A stretch of 45,883 nt of DNA from Chloroflexota bacterium (lineage in GTDB: Bacteria > Chloroflexota > Anaerolineae > B4-G1), in contig JAAZAN010000174.1 of the NCBI GenBank assembly GCA_012514315.1, positions 1-45,883 on the forward strand, given 5' to 3'. Made by a program: the position numbers and the translations under genes. Each line of letters begins with the position of its first letter. Within the stretch, counting starts at the first letter, position 1. Positions 1 through 8,849 of the stretch are shown piece after piece. The notes under the pieces are model-generated. The model was given only the letters and a program-made list of their open reading frames with translations. It searched no databases and was not told the DNA's origin.

Positions 1-460
1 CCAACTCTTCCCGGATTGCTTCCTCTGTCTCAGTAGTCTCCAGTCCCACGAGGTGCGACGCGTCACGAATCTGTACCTTGTCGTCATCGACGAATACACT
101 GACCCACTTACTGCTGGCTCCGTGGATCACGATGCCGTCCCAGCCCGCCCGCTTGAGCGAAACTGCGAACCAACTGCCCGAGAGGCTGTCGCCGATGAAG
201 CCAGTCAGGGGTGACTTGGAGGCCATCCCATACTTGCCGCCGACTGGGACGGGAGTGCCGACGAAGATCCCGCCTGCGATGCAGATCGGATTCCCCGGCT
301 CCAGTGGGTCGCAGCCGGGTTCAATGTTCTCCCAGCAGAGCCTTGAAGCCATAGCCACGCCGCCGATATACTTCTGGTACCAGGTCTCTGGTTTGGATTC
401 GCTCCAAACCTTACCCGTACTCAGATCGATGTGGAGGACCTTTCCACCGTATCCATACAT
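1..460 (-). CDS. aor: Tungsten-containing aldehyde:ferredoxin oxidoreductase, N-terminal part (cut by window edge)
   Basis: Only the first 153 codons are present; the gene runs off the left edge. The product begins MYGYGGKVLHIDLSTGKV and continues with KYIGGVAMASRLCWE and SKSPLTGFIGDSLSG, the hallmark N-terminal domain of the AOR family. These cytoplasmic enzymes oxidise aldehydes to carboxylates with ferredoxin, using a bis-pterin tungsten or molybdenum cofactor and a 4Fe-4S cluster. The cluster-binding cysteines lie further downstream and are not visible. The ATG at 460 follows the stop of the MoaD-like gene by two bases. Its Shine-Dalgarno GGAGG lies inside the last two glycine codons of that gene, so the two are surely co-transcribed and probably translationally coupled. 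The exact AOR subfamily and substrate cannot be told from this part. Confidence 0.88.
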   Translation of the reverse strand, partial: MYGYGGKVLHIDLSTGKVWSESKPETWYQKYIGGVAMASRLCWENIEPGCDPLEPGNPICIAGGIFVGTPVPVGGKYGMASKSPLTGFIGDSLSGSWFAVSLKRAGWDGIVIHGASSKWVSVFVDDDKVQIRDASHLVGLETTETEEAIREEL

Positions 461-462
461 AG

Positions 463-747
463 TTAGCCTCCTGCGGATATGGACATGATAATGATGCGGT
501 CACCGTCGTTGGGGTGTTCATCCAACTTGTCGACATGAATCATTCGACGGGCATTGACGTTCAGCATGTTGGGGGGGTGAAGTGTCTCGCCATCGGATTG
601 GATCACGTTTTCGAGGAGTGCCGGATACCGTCTACCCAGTTCGCGCACGATATCACGAAACGTTGCGCCCTGTGTCAGATCAAGCTCTAGATCCTTTCTA
701 CCGGTGGCCAGACGCGAAGGACCGAGAAACTCAATGTGTACCTTCAT
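463..747 (-). CDS. MoaD/ThiS-family sulfur-carrier protein
   Basis: This 94-residue protein has the beta-grasp (ubiquitin-like) pattern of MoaD and ends in the diagnostic Gly-Gly (ISAGG), the site that is adenylated and thiocarboxylated to donate sulfur to molybdopterin. It opens MKVHIEFLGPSRLATG. I place the start at the ATG at 747, which has GGAG about 11 bases upstream, rather than at the longer in-frame ATG at 804, because homology begins at 747. It directly precedes aor, an arrangement known for tungstopterin enzymes, so it most likely supplies the dithiolene sulfur for the AOR cofactor. ThiS-like or other sulfur-carrier roles are less likely given the neighbour. Confidence 0.85.
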   Translation of the reverse strand: MKVHIEFLGPSRLATGRKDLELDLTQGATFRDIVRELGRRYPALLENVIQSDGETLHPPNMLNVNARRMIHVDKLDEHPNDGDRIIIMSISAGG

Positions 748-764
748 TCGATTCTGTGCTCTCC

Positions 765-803
765 TGTCCCGCTTACCGCCCGGCGGGCAACCTGGCCAGG
801 ACA
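765..803 (-). other. Possible structured leader of moaD-aor
   Basis: An outer stem TGTCC/GGACA encloses a palindrome (CCTGGCCAGG, 791-800) and a GC-rich hairpin, just upstream of the MoaD-like start and inside the predicted 5' untranslated region. I compared it mentally with the Moco riboswitch and cannot match that consensus. It could be simple GC-rich structure without function. Confidence 0.25.
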
Positions 804-896
804 AATGACTGCACTCTCTGCACTGATGTCTTGATCGGAGGGGGTGACGAGCTGCAGCAGGGTGTGGTTCGGTTAGGATATCGTCATCCCGGCATC

Positions 897-924
897 ATTA
901 TAGCAAATCCTGAAAGTGCGACAA
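897..924 (-). promoter_or_regulatory. Predicted sigma-70 promoter of moaD-aor (extended -10)
   Basis: On the minus strand TTGTCG (924-919) is followed after 16 bases by a perfect TATAAT (902-897). TGC directly precedes the -10, giving an extended -10 element. Transcription would start near 890 and give a leader of about 140 bases before the MoaD-like gene. Confidence 0.6.
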
Positions 925-984
925 GTACCGGGCGCTGCGGGCATCCGCATTGTAGGGGCTCAACGTGCCCCCATTCGCTGTCTC

Positions 985-1005
985 GCCTGACCCACCGGGT
1001 CAGGC
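985..1005 (-). terminator. Hairpin at the end of the universal stress protein gene
   Basis: GCCTGACCC (985-993) pairs perfectly with GGGTCAGGC (997-1005) around a three-base loop, and it touches the TAG stop of the stress protein gene. No T-run follows on the minus strand, so it is either a weak terminator or an RNA-stabilising end for the upstream ATPase operon transcript. Confidence 0.5.
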
Positions 1006-1469
1006 TATCTCCGAGGTAGCGGGTGCCGCGCAACCAGAACAGGGCAAGGAGCGCTTTCCACCACACGTCTCGACACACTGCCGATATCTACACGATGGGG
1101 GCCGCCTACGCCTGCCTGGCCAATCACAATCAGATCTGCGCTGATCTCACGAGCTAGATTGGCGATCTCTCGGTGTGGGATACCGCGGCGTGTCACCTGA
1201 TTCGCGTCGATCCCACGGTTGCGCGCGAGTCGAGCAAGGTATTCCAGATAGCTCCGCCCCTTGTTTTCCAGATCCGCGTAGATTGCCTCAGTATTGCGCG
1301 AGGTCACGCTCGCCATCTTCTCGGCAGCCAGTGTATCGACAATATACGCGAATGTGATGGGAATGTGATGCGTCGCTGCAATCTGGATTGCTAGCCAACC
1401 AGCGTTCACAGACGGTTCAGAACCATCGGTGGGGACCAGGATGTGGGTGAACGGACTTCGTTCTTCCAT
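1005..1469 (-). CDS. Universal stress protein, UspA family
   Basis: The 154-residue product has the single UspA domain: an N-terminal ILVPTDGS strand and loop, a middle helical part, and near the end VIGQAGVGG followed by GSVSRRVV and CPVLVAR. The last segment corresponds to the family's ATP-binding G-x2-G-x9-G(S/T) motif, so nucleotide binding is plausible. The start at 1469 has GGAGG six bases upstream. It follows the ATPase D gene on the same strand after about 100 bases and may be the last gene of that operon, which would link it to energy status. The precise stress role is not predictable. Confidence 0.85.
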   Translation of the reverse strand: MEERSPFTHILVPTDGSEPSVNAGWLAIQIAATHHIPITFAYIVDTLAAEKMASVTSRNTEAIYADLENKGRSYLEYLARLARNRGIDANQVTRRGIPHREIANLAREISADLIVIGQAGVGGPHRVDIGSVSRRVVESAPCPVLVARHPLPRR

Positions 1470-1570
1470 AGTTGCCTCCAGGTTATCTCAGCGGTTCCGG
1501 CCGGACCAAGATGGCTGAGCCAATCTCGCGGCGCCTCCCACGGTCATCTGGACATCCTTCGGTTCTCGGG

Positions 1571-2290
1571 TCAACCAAAGTCGTGTGACGTTGCTGTATC
1601 GCCGCCAGTATCTCGATACGGTTGCTCATACTCCCTGGTGGACGGCCCAACTGCTGCCCTGGAGCTCTTCGACTTGATCCTCTTCAGTCGAAACGTTTCC
1701 TCACGCTCACGTTCTTCCAGGGCGCTCTCGATGAATCTGATCGTTTCCTGGTACTGTGGGATGAAGATATACCGCAGGGCATTCACACGGCGCTGAGTCT
1801 TCTGCAGCTCCTGAGCTAACCGCCATACGCTGGTCATTGTCTCCGCAAGGTCAGGGATTTCGGCGAGCACGTTACGGAAACGTATTGAGGCCTCATCCAG
1901 TGCGACCGTCGTGTTGGCGAGTCCATACGGCGTCTTCGGTGGGGCTCCGTGAGCCTCTACCGACGGGATGACGACTCCCATCACACTGCGCGGCCTGATG
2001 TCGACCTGAATCGTGTCATTGACCGACAGTGCGGCCCACTCCAGCCTCTCCCGGCCCATCGATAGGCGCGCGATTCTGAGTGCACCGTACGCCTCACCCA
2101 GGAGCGACCAGACGTGTTGCTGGAGTTCTCCAGCGTCGTGCGCTAGGTGGAGGAGCTCAGTCGTAAGTACCTCGCGCTTTCGATCGAGGATCTCGAATCC
2201 CTCAACAGCCAGTCTCAGTGACTCCTGCATACGGAGTAGATTGCTTCTTGTCGGGGCCACTCGTAGGCGAGCCACGTCACTGGCCTCCAT
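1571..2290 (-). CDS. atpD: V/A-type ATPase subunit D (central stalk)
   Basis: This is the central rotor shaft subunit that couples ATP turnover in the A3B3 head to rotation of the membrane ring. From the chosen ATG at 2290 the protein is 239 residues, opening [19 protein letters not shown], with the typical long N- and C-terminal coiled-coil helices and the [11 protein letters not shown] motif that packs inside the head. A longer frame up to 2365 exists but overlaps subunit B deeply and lacks homology. The gene overlaps the end of subunit B by 14 bases, so the two are translationally coupled. It is the last ATPase gene of the operon. The very C-terminal region is charged and low in complexity. 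Confidence 0.93.
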   Translation of the reverse strand: MEASDVARLRVAPTRSNLLRMQESLRLAVEGFEILDRKREVLTTELLHLAHDAGELQQHVWSLLGEAYGALRIARLSMGRERLEWAALSVNDTIQVDIRPRSVMGVVIPSVEAHGAPPKTPYGLANTTVALDEASIRFRNVLAEIPDLAETMTSVWRLAQELQKTQRRVNALRYIFIPQYQETIRFIESALEEREREETFRLKRIKSKSSRAAVGPSTREYEQPYRDTGGDTATSHDFG

Positions 2291-3710
2291 TGTACTGGTA
2301 ATATCGGTCGATCTCGGCCTCACCGACACGGGTGAGTTCTTCGCGGGGCAAGATCGACAGGACACGCCACCCGATATTCAGCGTATCCTCGAAAGTGCGA
2401 TTCTCTGTCCCGCTCTGGCTCACGAACTCTCGCTCAAACACCCTTCCGAATCGCAGATAAGCCTGATCCGTCGTGGTCAGCTCCTCCTCACCGATGATGG
2501 ACGCCAGAGACCGGACATCCTGCACGCGCGCATAGGCGGCGTACAGTTGCGCGGCGAGATGGGCGTGGTCAGGGCGCGTGTGCCCCTCGCCAATGCTGTC
2601 CTTCATCAGACGCGAGAGTGAGGGCAGAACGGAGATCGGTGGCGTGATGCCGCGCTGATACAACTCACGGCTAAGGACAATCTGACCTTCGGTGATGTAA
2701 CCCGTCAGGTCAGGTACGGGGTGGGTGATATCATCGTTGGGCATAGTCAGGATGGGCAGTTGTGTGATCGAACCGCTGCTATCCTTAATTCGCCCTGTCC
2801 GTTCGTACAGCGAGGCGAGGTTGCTATAGAGATAGCCTGGATAGCCCTTGCGGCTGGGTACCTCGCCTCGAACGCTGGATATTTGGCGGAGGGCTTCACA
2901 GTAGTTCGTCATATCGGTCAGCACGACCAGCACGTGCATATCGCGCTTGAAGGCCAGGAACTCGGCCAGTGTGAGGGCCGAGTGCGGTGTAACCAGCCGC
3001 TTGATCGGGGGATCATCGGCCAGGTTCAGGAACATCGCGACGCGAGACAGGGCCCCGCTCTCCGAGAATGAGTTCCGGAAGTACTCGGCCACATCATGCT
3101 TGACACCCATTCCAACGAAGACGACGGCGAATCGCTGTTGGACGCTGTCTCTCAGATCATCCTCGTCGGACGCGAGGATTGTAGCCTGACGTACGATCTG
3201 TGCGGCAAGTTGGTCGTGGGGCAGACCGCTGCCCGAGAAGATCGGGAGCTTCTGACCGAGGACGAGCGTGTTCATCCCGTCAATCGCGGAGATGCCCGTC
3301 TGGATTGTGTCTCGTGGGTACATCCGTGCGGTTGGATTGATGGGGCGACCATTGACGTCGGCCCACTCCTCCGCCAGAGGCTCTGGTTGGCCATCGATTG
3401 GATGCGCCAATCCGTCAAAGACCCGCCCCAGCATCTCAGTGGAGACGGGGATGCGGAGCGGATGACCTAGGAAGCGTACGTGGGTACTATCGATCGTCAG
3501 CCCGGTAGTGCCAGAGAACACCTCAACGACCGCGATGTTCTCATCAATCTCCAAAACCCTGCCCTGGCGTCGGTGCCCCTGTGAATCGACGATCTCGGCC
3601 AGCTCGTCGTAGCCGACTCCGCAGACTCGCTCGACGACGACAATTGGGCCCTCTATGCGGGCAACTCCTTCAATCTCCTGTCCCCCACATTCGACGGCTA
3701 CCCTGGCCAT
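2277..3710 (-). CDS. atpB: V/A-type ATPase subunit B (non-catalytic head subunit)
   Basis: The 477-residue product matches subunit B over its full length: an N-terminal beta-barrel ([20 protein letters not shown]), [20 protein letters not shown] with the degenerate nucleotide loop [11 protein letters not shown] in place of a Walker A motif, and the conserved stretches [13 protein letters not shown] and [16 protein letters not shown]. Subunit B forms the hexameric head with A, binds nucleotide at the interface and does not itself catalyse. The start overlaps the end of subunit A by 13 bases and has AAGGA nine bases upstream. Confidence 0.97.
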   Translation of the reverse strand: MARVAVECGGQEIEGVARIEGPIVVVERVCGVGYDELAEIVDSQGHRRQGRVLEIDENIAVVEVFSGTTGLTIDSTHVRFLGHPLRIPVSTEMLGRVFDGLAHPIDGQPEPLAEEWADVNGRPINPTARMYPRDTIQTGISAIDGMNTLVLGQKLPIFSGSGLPHDQLAAQIVRQATILASDEDDLRDSVQQRFAVVFVGMGVKHDVAEYFRNSFSESGALSRVAMFLNLADDPPIKRLVTPHSALTLAEFLAFKRDMHVLVVLTDMTNYCEALRQISSVRGEVPSRKGYPGYLYSNLASLYERTGRIKDSSGSITQLPILTMPNDDITHPVPDLTGYITEGQIVLSRELYQRGITPPISVLPSLSRLMKDSIGEGHTRPDHAHLAAQLYAAYARVQDVRSLASIIGEEELTTTDQAYLRFGRVFEREFVSQSGTENRTFEDTLNIGWRVLSILPREELTRVGEAEIDRYYQYNGGQ

Positions 3711-5476
3711 GACGAGTAATCCTTCTCAATCTGATCCATCTGTTGATCCAGGTCCTCAATGATCCGATCGATCTGAGTCAATTCGACGTTGGTCACGTTA
3801 TTCTTCATTCGTACCAGTGTGTTCAGAATCGGCAAGGCCTGAATCACGATGATCGGGCAGCCCCTGGGTATGATCTCAGCGGCCCGGTTGTGGAAATGCA
3901 GAATTGCCTCCAACATCTTGACTTGCTTGCCCGCTGTGGCGTACGAATCCACATCGTCCAGCGCATTCTGCTGCAGAAACCCCTCTCGCAGCAAGCGAGC
4001 TGTCTCGAGAATGAGGCGCTGGTCATCCGGCAGAGCGTCAGGCCCAACCAGTTTGACCACCTGCTGCAGGCGGTTCTCCCGTTGCAGTATCTCGAGGGCC
4101 TTCGCTCGCAACTCGCGCCATTGGCCGTAGCCCTGTTCTGTCCACCATTCGGATACCTCGTCGACGTACTCGCTGTAGCTGTCGAGCCAGTTGATGGCTG
4201 GAAAGTGCCGGGCTGAGGCAAGCGATTTATCAAGCGCCCAGAAGCTGCGGATGAAGCGTGACGTGTGCTGCGTGACTGGCTCCGAGAAGTCACCGCCAGG
4301 TGGGCTGACCGCTCCGATGATACTGACCGAACCAACTTCCCCGTTGAGTGTGACTGTCCGTCCAGCTCGTTCGTAGAACTCCGCTAGGCGGGCGGCCAGG
4401 TAGGCTGGATAACCCTCCTCGGCTGGCATCTCCTCCAGGCGTCCGGAAATCTCGCGTAATGCCTCCGCCCACCGCGATGTGGAATCGGCCATCAGCGCCA
4501 CGTGATACCCCATGTCCCGGTAATACTCGGCCAGAGTGATGCCCGTGTAGATACTGGCCTCGCGAGCCGCAACGGGCATGTTCGACGTGTTGGCGATCAG
4601 GATCGTGCGCTCCATCAGCGGCCGGTTGCTGCGAGGGTCGCTCAGGTGGGGAAACTCCTGCAGGACGTCCGTCATCTCGTTGCCTCGTTCGCCACACCCG
4701 ACATACACGATGATATCCGCGTCGCTCCACTTGGCGATCTGATGCTGAGTGACTGTCTTGCCCGCCCCGAAACCTCCTGGGATTGCCGCTGTTCCTCCCT
4801 TCACCAGTGGAAAGAACGTGTCGAGTACACGTTGACCAGTGACGAGCATCTCCTGAGGAGGCAGCCGGTGGTGGTATGGGCGCGGACGCCGAACAGGCCA
4901 ACGCTGCAGCATTGTGAGGGTGCGCTCGCCATCCGTGGTGCTCAAGCGCGCGATGGGCTCATCCACTGTATAGTCCCCAGGGGGAGCGACCCACACTAGC
5001 GTGCCCGATAGACCCGGAGGCGCCATGATACGGTGCTCAATCAACGGACTCTCCGGCGCCTTGCCAATCGTGCCGCCCGCTGTGAGCTGATCACCTTTCT
5101 TGACAAGGGGTGTGAAGGCCCATCTCTGCTTGCGATAGATGGCGGTTGCTTTGACGCCGCGCCCGATGAACGTCCCGCTTCTCAGCTCCAGTACCGGTAG
5201 AGGCCGTTGAATGCCGTCGAAGATGCTCTGAAGCAGACCAGGCCCCAGTTCAACAGATAGCGGCAACCCTGTCCCGTACACGGGCGCCCCCGGATGTAAC
5301 CCAGAAGTCTCCTCGTAGACCTGTATGGTGAGAATATCGCGCTCCAGACCGATGACCTCGGCGATCATTCGATCCTCGCCGACCTCGACGACCTCGAGCA
5401 TTCCGACGTCCTGGGATCCGCGGGCCCGGACAACGGGACCGTTGATCCATACAACGTGACCGATCTCCATGCTCAC
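3698..5476 (-). CDS. atpA: V/A-type ATPase catalytic subunit A
   Basis: The 592-residue protein is the catalytic subunit. It carries the Walker A motif [10 protein letters not shown] (about residue 240), the catalytic glutamate region [14 protein letters not shown], and the A-specific insertion between the N-terminal barrel and the nucleotide-binding domain ([16 protein letters not shown] onward). It hydrolyses or makes ATP at the head of the rotary enzyme. The start is a GTG that shares a GTGA overlap with the stop of subunit E and has GGGAG seven bases upstream; an ATG two codons later is the alternative. Length is normal for the family. Confidence 0.97.
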   Translation of the reverse strand: MSMEIGHVVWINGPVVRARGSQDVGMLEVVEVGEDRMIAEVIGLERDILTIQVYEETSGLHPGAPVYGTGLPLSVELGPGLLQSIFDGIQRPLPVLELRSGTFIGRGVKATAIYRKQRWAFTPLVKKGDQLTAGGTIGKAPESPLIEHRIMAPPGLSGTLVWVAPPGDYTVDEPIARLSTTDGERTLTMLQRWPVRRPRPYHHRLPPQEMLVTGQRVLDTFFPLVKGGTAAIPGGFGAGKTVTQHQIAKWSDADIIVYVGCGERGNEMTDVLQEFPHLSDPRSNRPLMERTILIANTSNMPVAAREASIYTGITLAEYYRDMGYHVALMADSTSRWAEALREISGRLEEMPAEEGYPAYLAARLAEFYERAGRTVTLNGEVGSVSIIGAVSPPGGDFSEPVTQHTSRFIRSFWALDKSLASARHFPAINWLDSYSEYVDEVSEWWTEQGYGQWRELRAKALEILQRENRLQQVVKLVGPDALPDDQRLILETARLLREGFLQQNALDDVDSYATAGKQVKMLEAILHFHNRAAEIIPRGCPIIVIQALPILNTLVRMKNNVTNVELTQIDRIIEDLDQQMDQIEKDYSSWPG

Positions 5477-6093
5477 GGTGTGTCTCCCATGAGAATCCGG
5501 TAGACCAGTGGCCTCAGTCCATCCTGCATACGCGTCAATCGTGTCTCGAACGTATTGTCGTAGCGTCGATGTCTATCCGGTGTCTCCAGCACGACGCCGG
5601 TTCCTTTCGTCAGCCTTTCACCGATGGCCAGGCTGACGTTCGTCTCACCCGTGATATCCGCCGTAAACGACTCTGTCAGGAGCAGGCTTGTCTCTGGATC
5701 GGCATGGACCACTATCCGGTCTGCGCCGATATAGCTGGCGCCCTCCCGAATGAGGCCGCGCAGAATCTGAGTGTAGTCCGGCCACCGAGTGATCGACGCA
5801 AGCTCGTCGCGCGCCGTGCCAAATACCCGCTCAAGCACCTCCTCGCGTCGTCTGAGTCTGAGATGCTGCGCGTCCAACTGGGCAGCGGCGATCGTGTGGC
5901 TCCGCATTGCATCCACCTCACGCCGTGCGCGCTGCAGGATCTCGGCGACCTCACTAGATGATTGTGCTTCGCTCTCGTGTATCAATCGGTCCGCTTTGGC
6001 ACGAGCGTCTGCAAGCACCTGTTTCACATCGTCGTTCGCCTCTTGCATCACAGCGCGTTCGAGGGCGTCGATGTCATCCTGTCTCGGAGTCAT
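5473..6093 (-). CDS. atpE: V/A-type ATPase subunit E (peripheral stalk)
   Basis: This 206-residue protein has a long charged N-terminal helix (about residues 5-105, rich in Ala, Glu and Arg, coiled-coil-like) followed by a globular C-terminal domain containing GASYIGADRIVVHADPE. That layout is the peripheral stator stalk subunit E, which pairs with G/H and ties the head to subunit I. It overlaps F by four bases upstream (ATGA) and A by four bases downstream. In most bacterial V-ATPase operons E comes before C and F; here it follows F and C is elsewhere. Confidence 0.9.
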   Translation of the reverse strand: MTPRQDDIDALERAVMQEANDDVKQVLADARAKADRLIHESEAQSSSEVAEILQRARREVDAMRSHTIAAAQLDAQHLRLRRREEVLERVFGTARDELASITRWPDYTQILRGLIREGASYIGADRIVVHADPETSLLLTESFTADITGETNVSLAIGERLTKGTGVVLETPDRHRRYDNTFETRLTRMQDGLRPLVYRILMGDTP

Positions 6094-6389
6094 ATCTTCA
6101 CTCCAATCGTCTGACGGATTAGCTCACTGAGCGGAGGGCGGTCAGGGTTGGGCCCTGATGGTCCCGGTATCTCTACAACCAGTGGGTTGATGCTGCGAGC
6201 AACGAGCCGGTCTACCCGTGCACGGGCGAGATCGGCCGCGTTCTCGGTGATCAGTATAATGCCGTACTCGTCACTGGAGAGCGCGAGGTCAAGGGCGCGA
6301 TGTACCTCCTCAGCCGTTGATACTACCTGCCCTCGTACTCCCACGAGGGCAAATCCCCATACGGCATCCTGGCTCCCAATAACTAACAC
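6090..6389 (-). CDS. atpF: V/A-type ATPase subunit F (central stalk)
   Basis: The 99-residue product has the alternating strand-helix pattern of subunit F (MLVIGSQDAVWGFALVGV at the start, IILITENAADLARARVD in the middle, LVVEIPGPSG near the end). It binds subunit D in the rotor. The start is a GTG at 6389: an in-frame stop lies just upstream, the nearby ATG at 6396 is out of frame, and AGGAG sits nine bases before the GTG. Confidence 0.9.
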   Translation of the reverse strand: MLVIGSQDAVWGFALVGVRGQVVSTAEEVHRALDLALSSDEYGIILITENAADLARARVDRLVARSINPLVVEIPGPSGPNPDRPPLSELIRQTIGVKI

Positions 6390-6418
6390 GCTGCATTACT
6401 CCTGAAGGATAGTCTCAG

Positions 6419-6850
6419 CTAACGTCCGAGTATCATGAAGCCAATGAGCAGTCCGTAGATCGCGATGCCTTCGGCCAGACCCACGAAGATCAAGACACGG
6501 CCAAATACCTCGGGCTTCTCCGCGACAACGCCGATCGCGGCTGAAGCGGAAGTCCCCACCGCATAGCCGGCGCCAATGGACCCCAGGCCGGTAGCCATAC
6601 CAGCGGCCAGTGACGCGTACGTATCCCTGACAGCTTCCTGCGCCAGCCCTGCGGCATAGACGGTAGGTGGTGAGGCGAAGAACACGAGACCCAGGCCGAT
6701 CGCGGCCAGACCGTAGATGACATTGAACCCGGTCAGCCCAAGTACCAGTCTGCGCATGCTCTCTGTGGGCGCTTCCCGACGACGCCGGACCGCGTACAGG
6801 ATGGCTGGTATCACTGGCAAGAGTCCGGCAATCAGAGCCGTTGTTAACAT
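6419..6850 (-). CDS. atpK: V/A-type ATPase membrane rotor subunit K (proteolipid), with extra N-terminal hairpin
   Basis: From the ATG at 6850 this is a 143-residue integral membrane protein with four hydrophobic segments. The second pair (about residues 75-143) is a canonical c-ring hairpin: GLGSIGAGYAVGTSASAA, the polar loop EKPEVFG, then GLAEGIAIYGLLIGFMIL with the ion-binding Glu. The first pair (residues 2-60) is hydrophobic but lacks an ion-binding carboxylate and has a basic loop (AVRRRREAP). The ring subunit therefore carries one ion site in four helices. The helix position that is Gln in well-known sodium rings appears to be Ala here, which does not settle ion choice. Confidence 0.88.
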   Translation of the reverse strand: MLTTALIAGLLPVIPAILYAVRRRREAPTESMRRLVLGLTGFNVIYGLAAIGLGLVFFASPPTVYAAGLAQEAVRDTYASLAAGMATGLGSIGAGYAVGTSASAAIGVVAEKPEVFGRVLIFVGLAEGIAIYGLLIGFMILGR

Positions 6851-6866
6851 AGCTACTCTCCTTGTT

Positions 6867-8819
6867 CTATTCCTCTGCTCTGGCGATAAGTGATAGCGGG
6901 CGGTGGCGAATACCACCTCCGAAGAAGAATTTACCGAAGAACTCGTAGTACTCGAGACGCAGGGTCTGTATTGCGACGATCATACCCTCGAACCCAAAGA
7001 CAAACAGGTTGCCCAGTGCAATCACAGTCCAATAGACCACATTGTGATCGGGGCTCACCATATCTGCCAACAGAAACATCACCAAGCTGAGACTGGCGTG
7101 CGCCACAGCGAACGCCCCGACTCGCACGTAGGACAGCGTGTTGCTCAGTAGGCTGACCAGTGTCTCGAAGAGCTCAACGGGCAACTGGATCAAGTAGGTT
7201 CCGAGGCTTCCCTCGACTAACGGTCTTTCGCCTTCGATCAGTTTGCCCAGCACTTCAGAGAATGTCACTGCCAGCCCCGAGATCAACGCCACTATCACGA
7301 TCAGTGAGGTGCTTAACGGTATACCGCTCGCGACAAACTTGAGCCCCAGGCCAACCAACGACCAGTAGAAGAATAGACCGGACAGTCCGTAGTGATCGAA
7401 CAGAAACCGACCCCAGTGCTTCCCCCAGGCTGCATTGACCATGTTGGCGACCATGCCGAGGCTGAGTATAACAATGCCGACCCCGATTGTTGTGGTGAGG
7501 AGAAACATGATGTTGTCCAGCGGCCGTACCCACAGTGGGTGGAGCACATCCTCGAATCCAAAGACGCTGCCATATAGGACCCCGAATATCGTCGACGCGA
7601 TTCCACATGCGATGACCACGGTTCCCGCGTTGGCGAGGCTGTGGAGCGCACGAACTCTGCGACTTGCCAGCAGGAGACCCAAGAGGACTAACAGCAACCC
7701 GTGCCCGACATCGCCGAACATCATGCCGAAGATCAGTGGAAACGTCAGCGCGATCAGTGGGGTGGGGTCAACTTCGCCATATCGGGGCTGCCCGTAGGTC
7801 GTCACAAGGCTCTGGAAGGCCCTTACCAGCGAGGGATTGTCCAGCGCGACGGGGGTGGTGGATTCCTCATCGTGGCGGGGCTGCGTGACCTCCACAAGCA
7901 CGTCCTGTGAGGCCCGAGCGATATGCTCGTGGAGTACGGGTAAGAGATCAGTCGGCACCCAGCCTGAGACTAGATAGGTGAAACGCAGGCGACCATAGCG
8001 CGAGATCGTCTCCGCCATGTTCCGACTTGCCCGAACACGCCACAGCAGCAGGCGCAGATGCCGGACTCGCATGTCGCGTAGGTGCTGTATGGTCGCTTCG
8101 TATTCCGCAATATGGTTGCGGGTACGCTCAATACCCGCTTTCAGGGCGGCGATTGCGTCGGCGGGTGTGCCCCGGTATGCGTCGGGCGTCGCCAGCGGAT
8201 TCAGGTATGCGCTGCGGGCGGCGCGGCTCAGTATCTCTGAGTCGCGCCGTAGACCAAAGAGCGCGACGGTTGCAAAATGCTCGCTCTGGTGAAGATTGAC
8301 CAGCACGAAGGGAATATGCTCCAGGCTGCTCCGAAGTCGCTCTATGTTGCCAGCCGGTATCATCCCCAGCATGGTGAACACGTAGCGCAGACCGCGCATC
8401 GCGCCCAGATCCACGTCCAGGTCGACGATAGGTGTCAGTTGCGTCACGTACCGCTGCAATTGTTCGAGGCGATGTTTCTCTTCCTCCAGCTCCCGCACAG
8501 GCGCCTGACTCTCTTGTTCGAGATGCTCAATGTCCAGTTCGGCAACATCGGGGCTGATCAGATGGGGCGTCTCCTGAGGTGGTTCTCCCGGATCGACCTC
8601 TAACGCCTCCATCACGAGCTGGATTCGTCGCTCCAGACTGGCAAATGCATCCGCCCACTCCTGCCATTCAGTAGTTGGACAGGAGTTCTCGTCGGCGTTG
8701 ATGTAAGGAGAGCGGGCAAGATGGAAAACAGCCGAGTCCGCCAATGCTTCTGTGACCGGAACGATGTCGCGCTCCGGTACGATCAATTCCACCTTACTCA
8801 TTGCTTTGGGTTTAAACAT
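6867..8819 (-). CDS. atpI: V/A-type ATPase subunit I (membrane stator, a-subunit homologue)
   Basis: The 650-residue protein has the expected two parts: a cytosolic N-terminal domain (about 1-330) with coiled coils that contacts the peripheral stalks, and a C-terminal membrane domain (about 350-650) with several transmembrane helices, starting with PLIALTFPLIFGMMFGDVGHG, the signature entry to the channel domain. LSYVRVGAFAVAHASLS near the end carries the conserved arginine helix needed for ion transfer at the ring. The start at 8819 has only a weak ribosome site; a second ATG six codons in is possible. Confidence 0.95.
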   Translation of the reverse strand: MFKPKAMSKVELIVPERDIVPVTEALADSAVFHLARSPYINADENSCPTTEWQEWADAFASLERRIQLVMEALEVDPGEPPQETPHLISPDVAELDIEHLEQESQAPVRELEEEKHRLEQLQRYVTQLTPIVDLDVDLGAMRGLRYVFTMLGMIPAGNIERLRSSLEHIPFVLVNLHQSEHFATVALFGLRRDSEILSRAARSAYLNPLATPDAYRGTPADAIAALKAGIERTRNHIAEYEATIQHLRDMRVRHLRLLLWRVRASRNMAETISRYGRLRFTYLVSGWVPTDLLPVLHEHIARASQDVLVEVTQPRHDEESTTPVALDNPSLVRAFQSLVTTYGQPRYGEVDPTPLIALTFPLIFGMMFGDVGHGLLLVLLGLLLASRRVRALHSLANAGTVVIACGIASTIFGVLYGSVFGFEDVLHPLWVRPLDNIMFLLTTTIGVGIVILSLGMVANMVNAAWGKHWGRFLFDHYGLSGLFFYWSLVGLGLKFVASGIPLSTSLIVIVALISGLAVTFSEVLGKLIEGERPLVEGSLGTYLIQLPVELFETLVSLLSNTLSYVRVGAFAVAHASLSLVMFLLADMVSPDHNVVYWTVIALGNLFVFGFEGMIVAIQTLRLEYYEFFGKFFFGGGIRHRPLSLIARAEE

Positions 8820-8849
8820 ATCGGCCTGTCGACGTAGCGTCTTGTCCTG

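Noticed and set aside
765-803. Molybdenum-cofactor riboswitch
   Set aside because: I could not match the conserved core; kept only as a possible structured leader.
582-1019. 145-codon plus-strand frame opposite the MoaD-like gene
   Set aside because: Antisense shadow; it covers the promoter and hairpin and has no homology.
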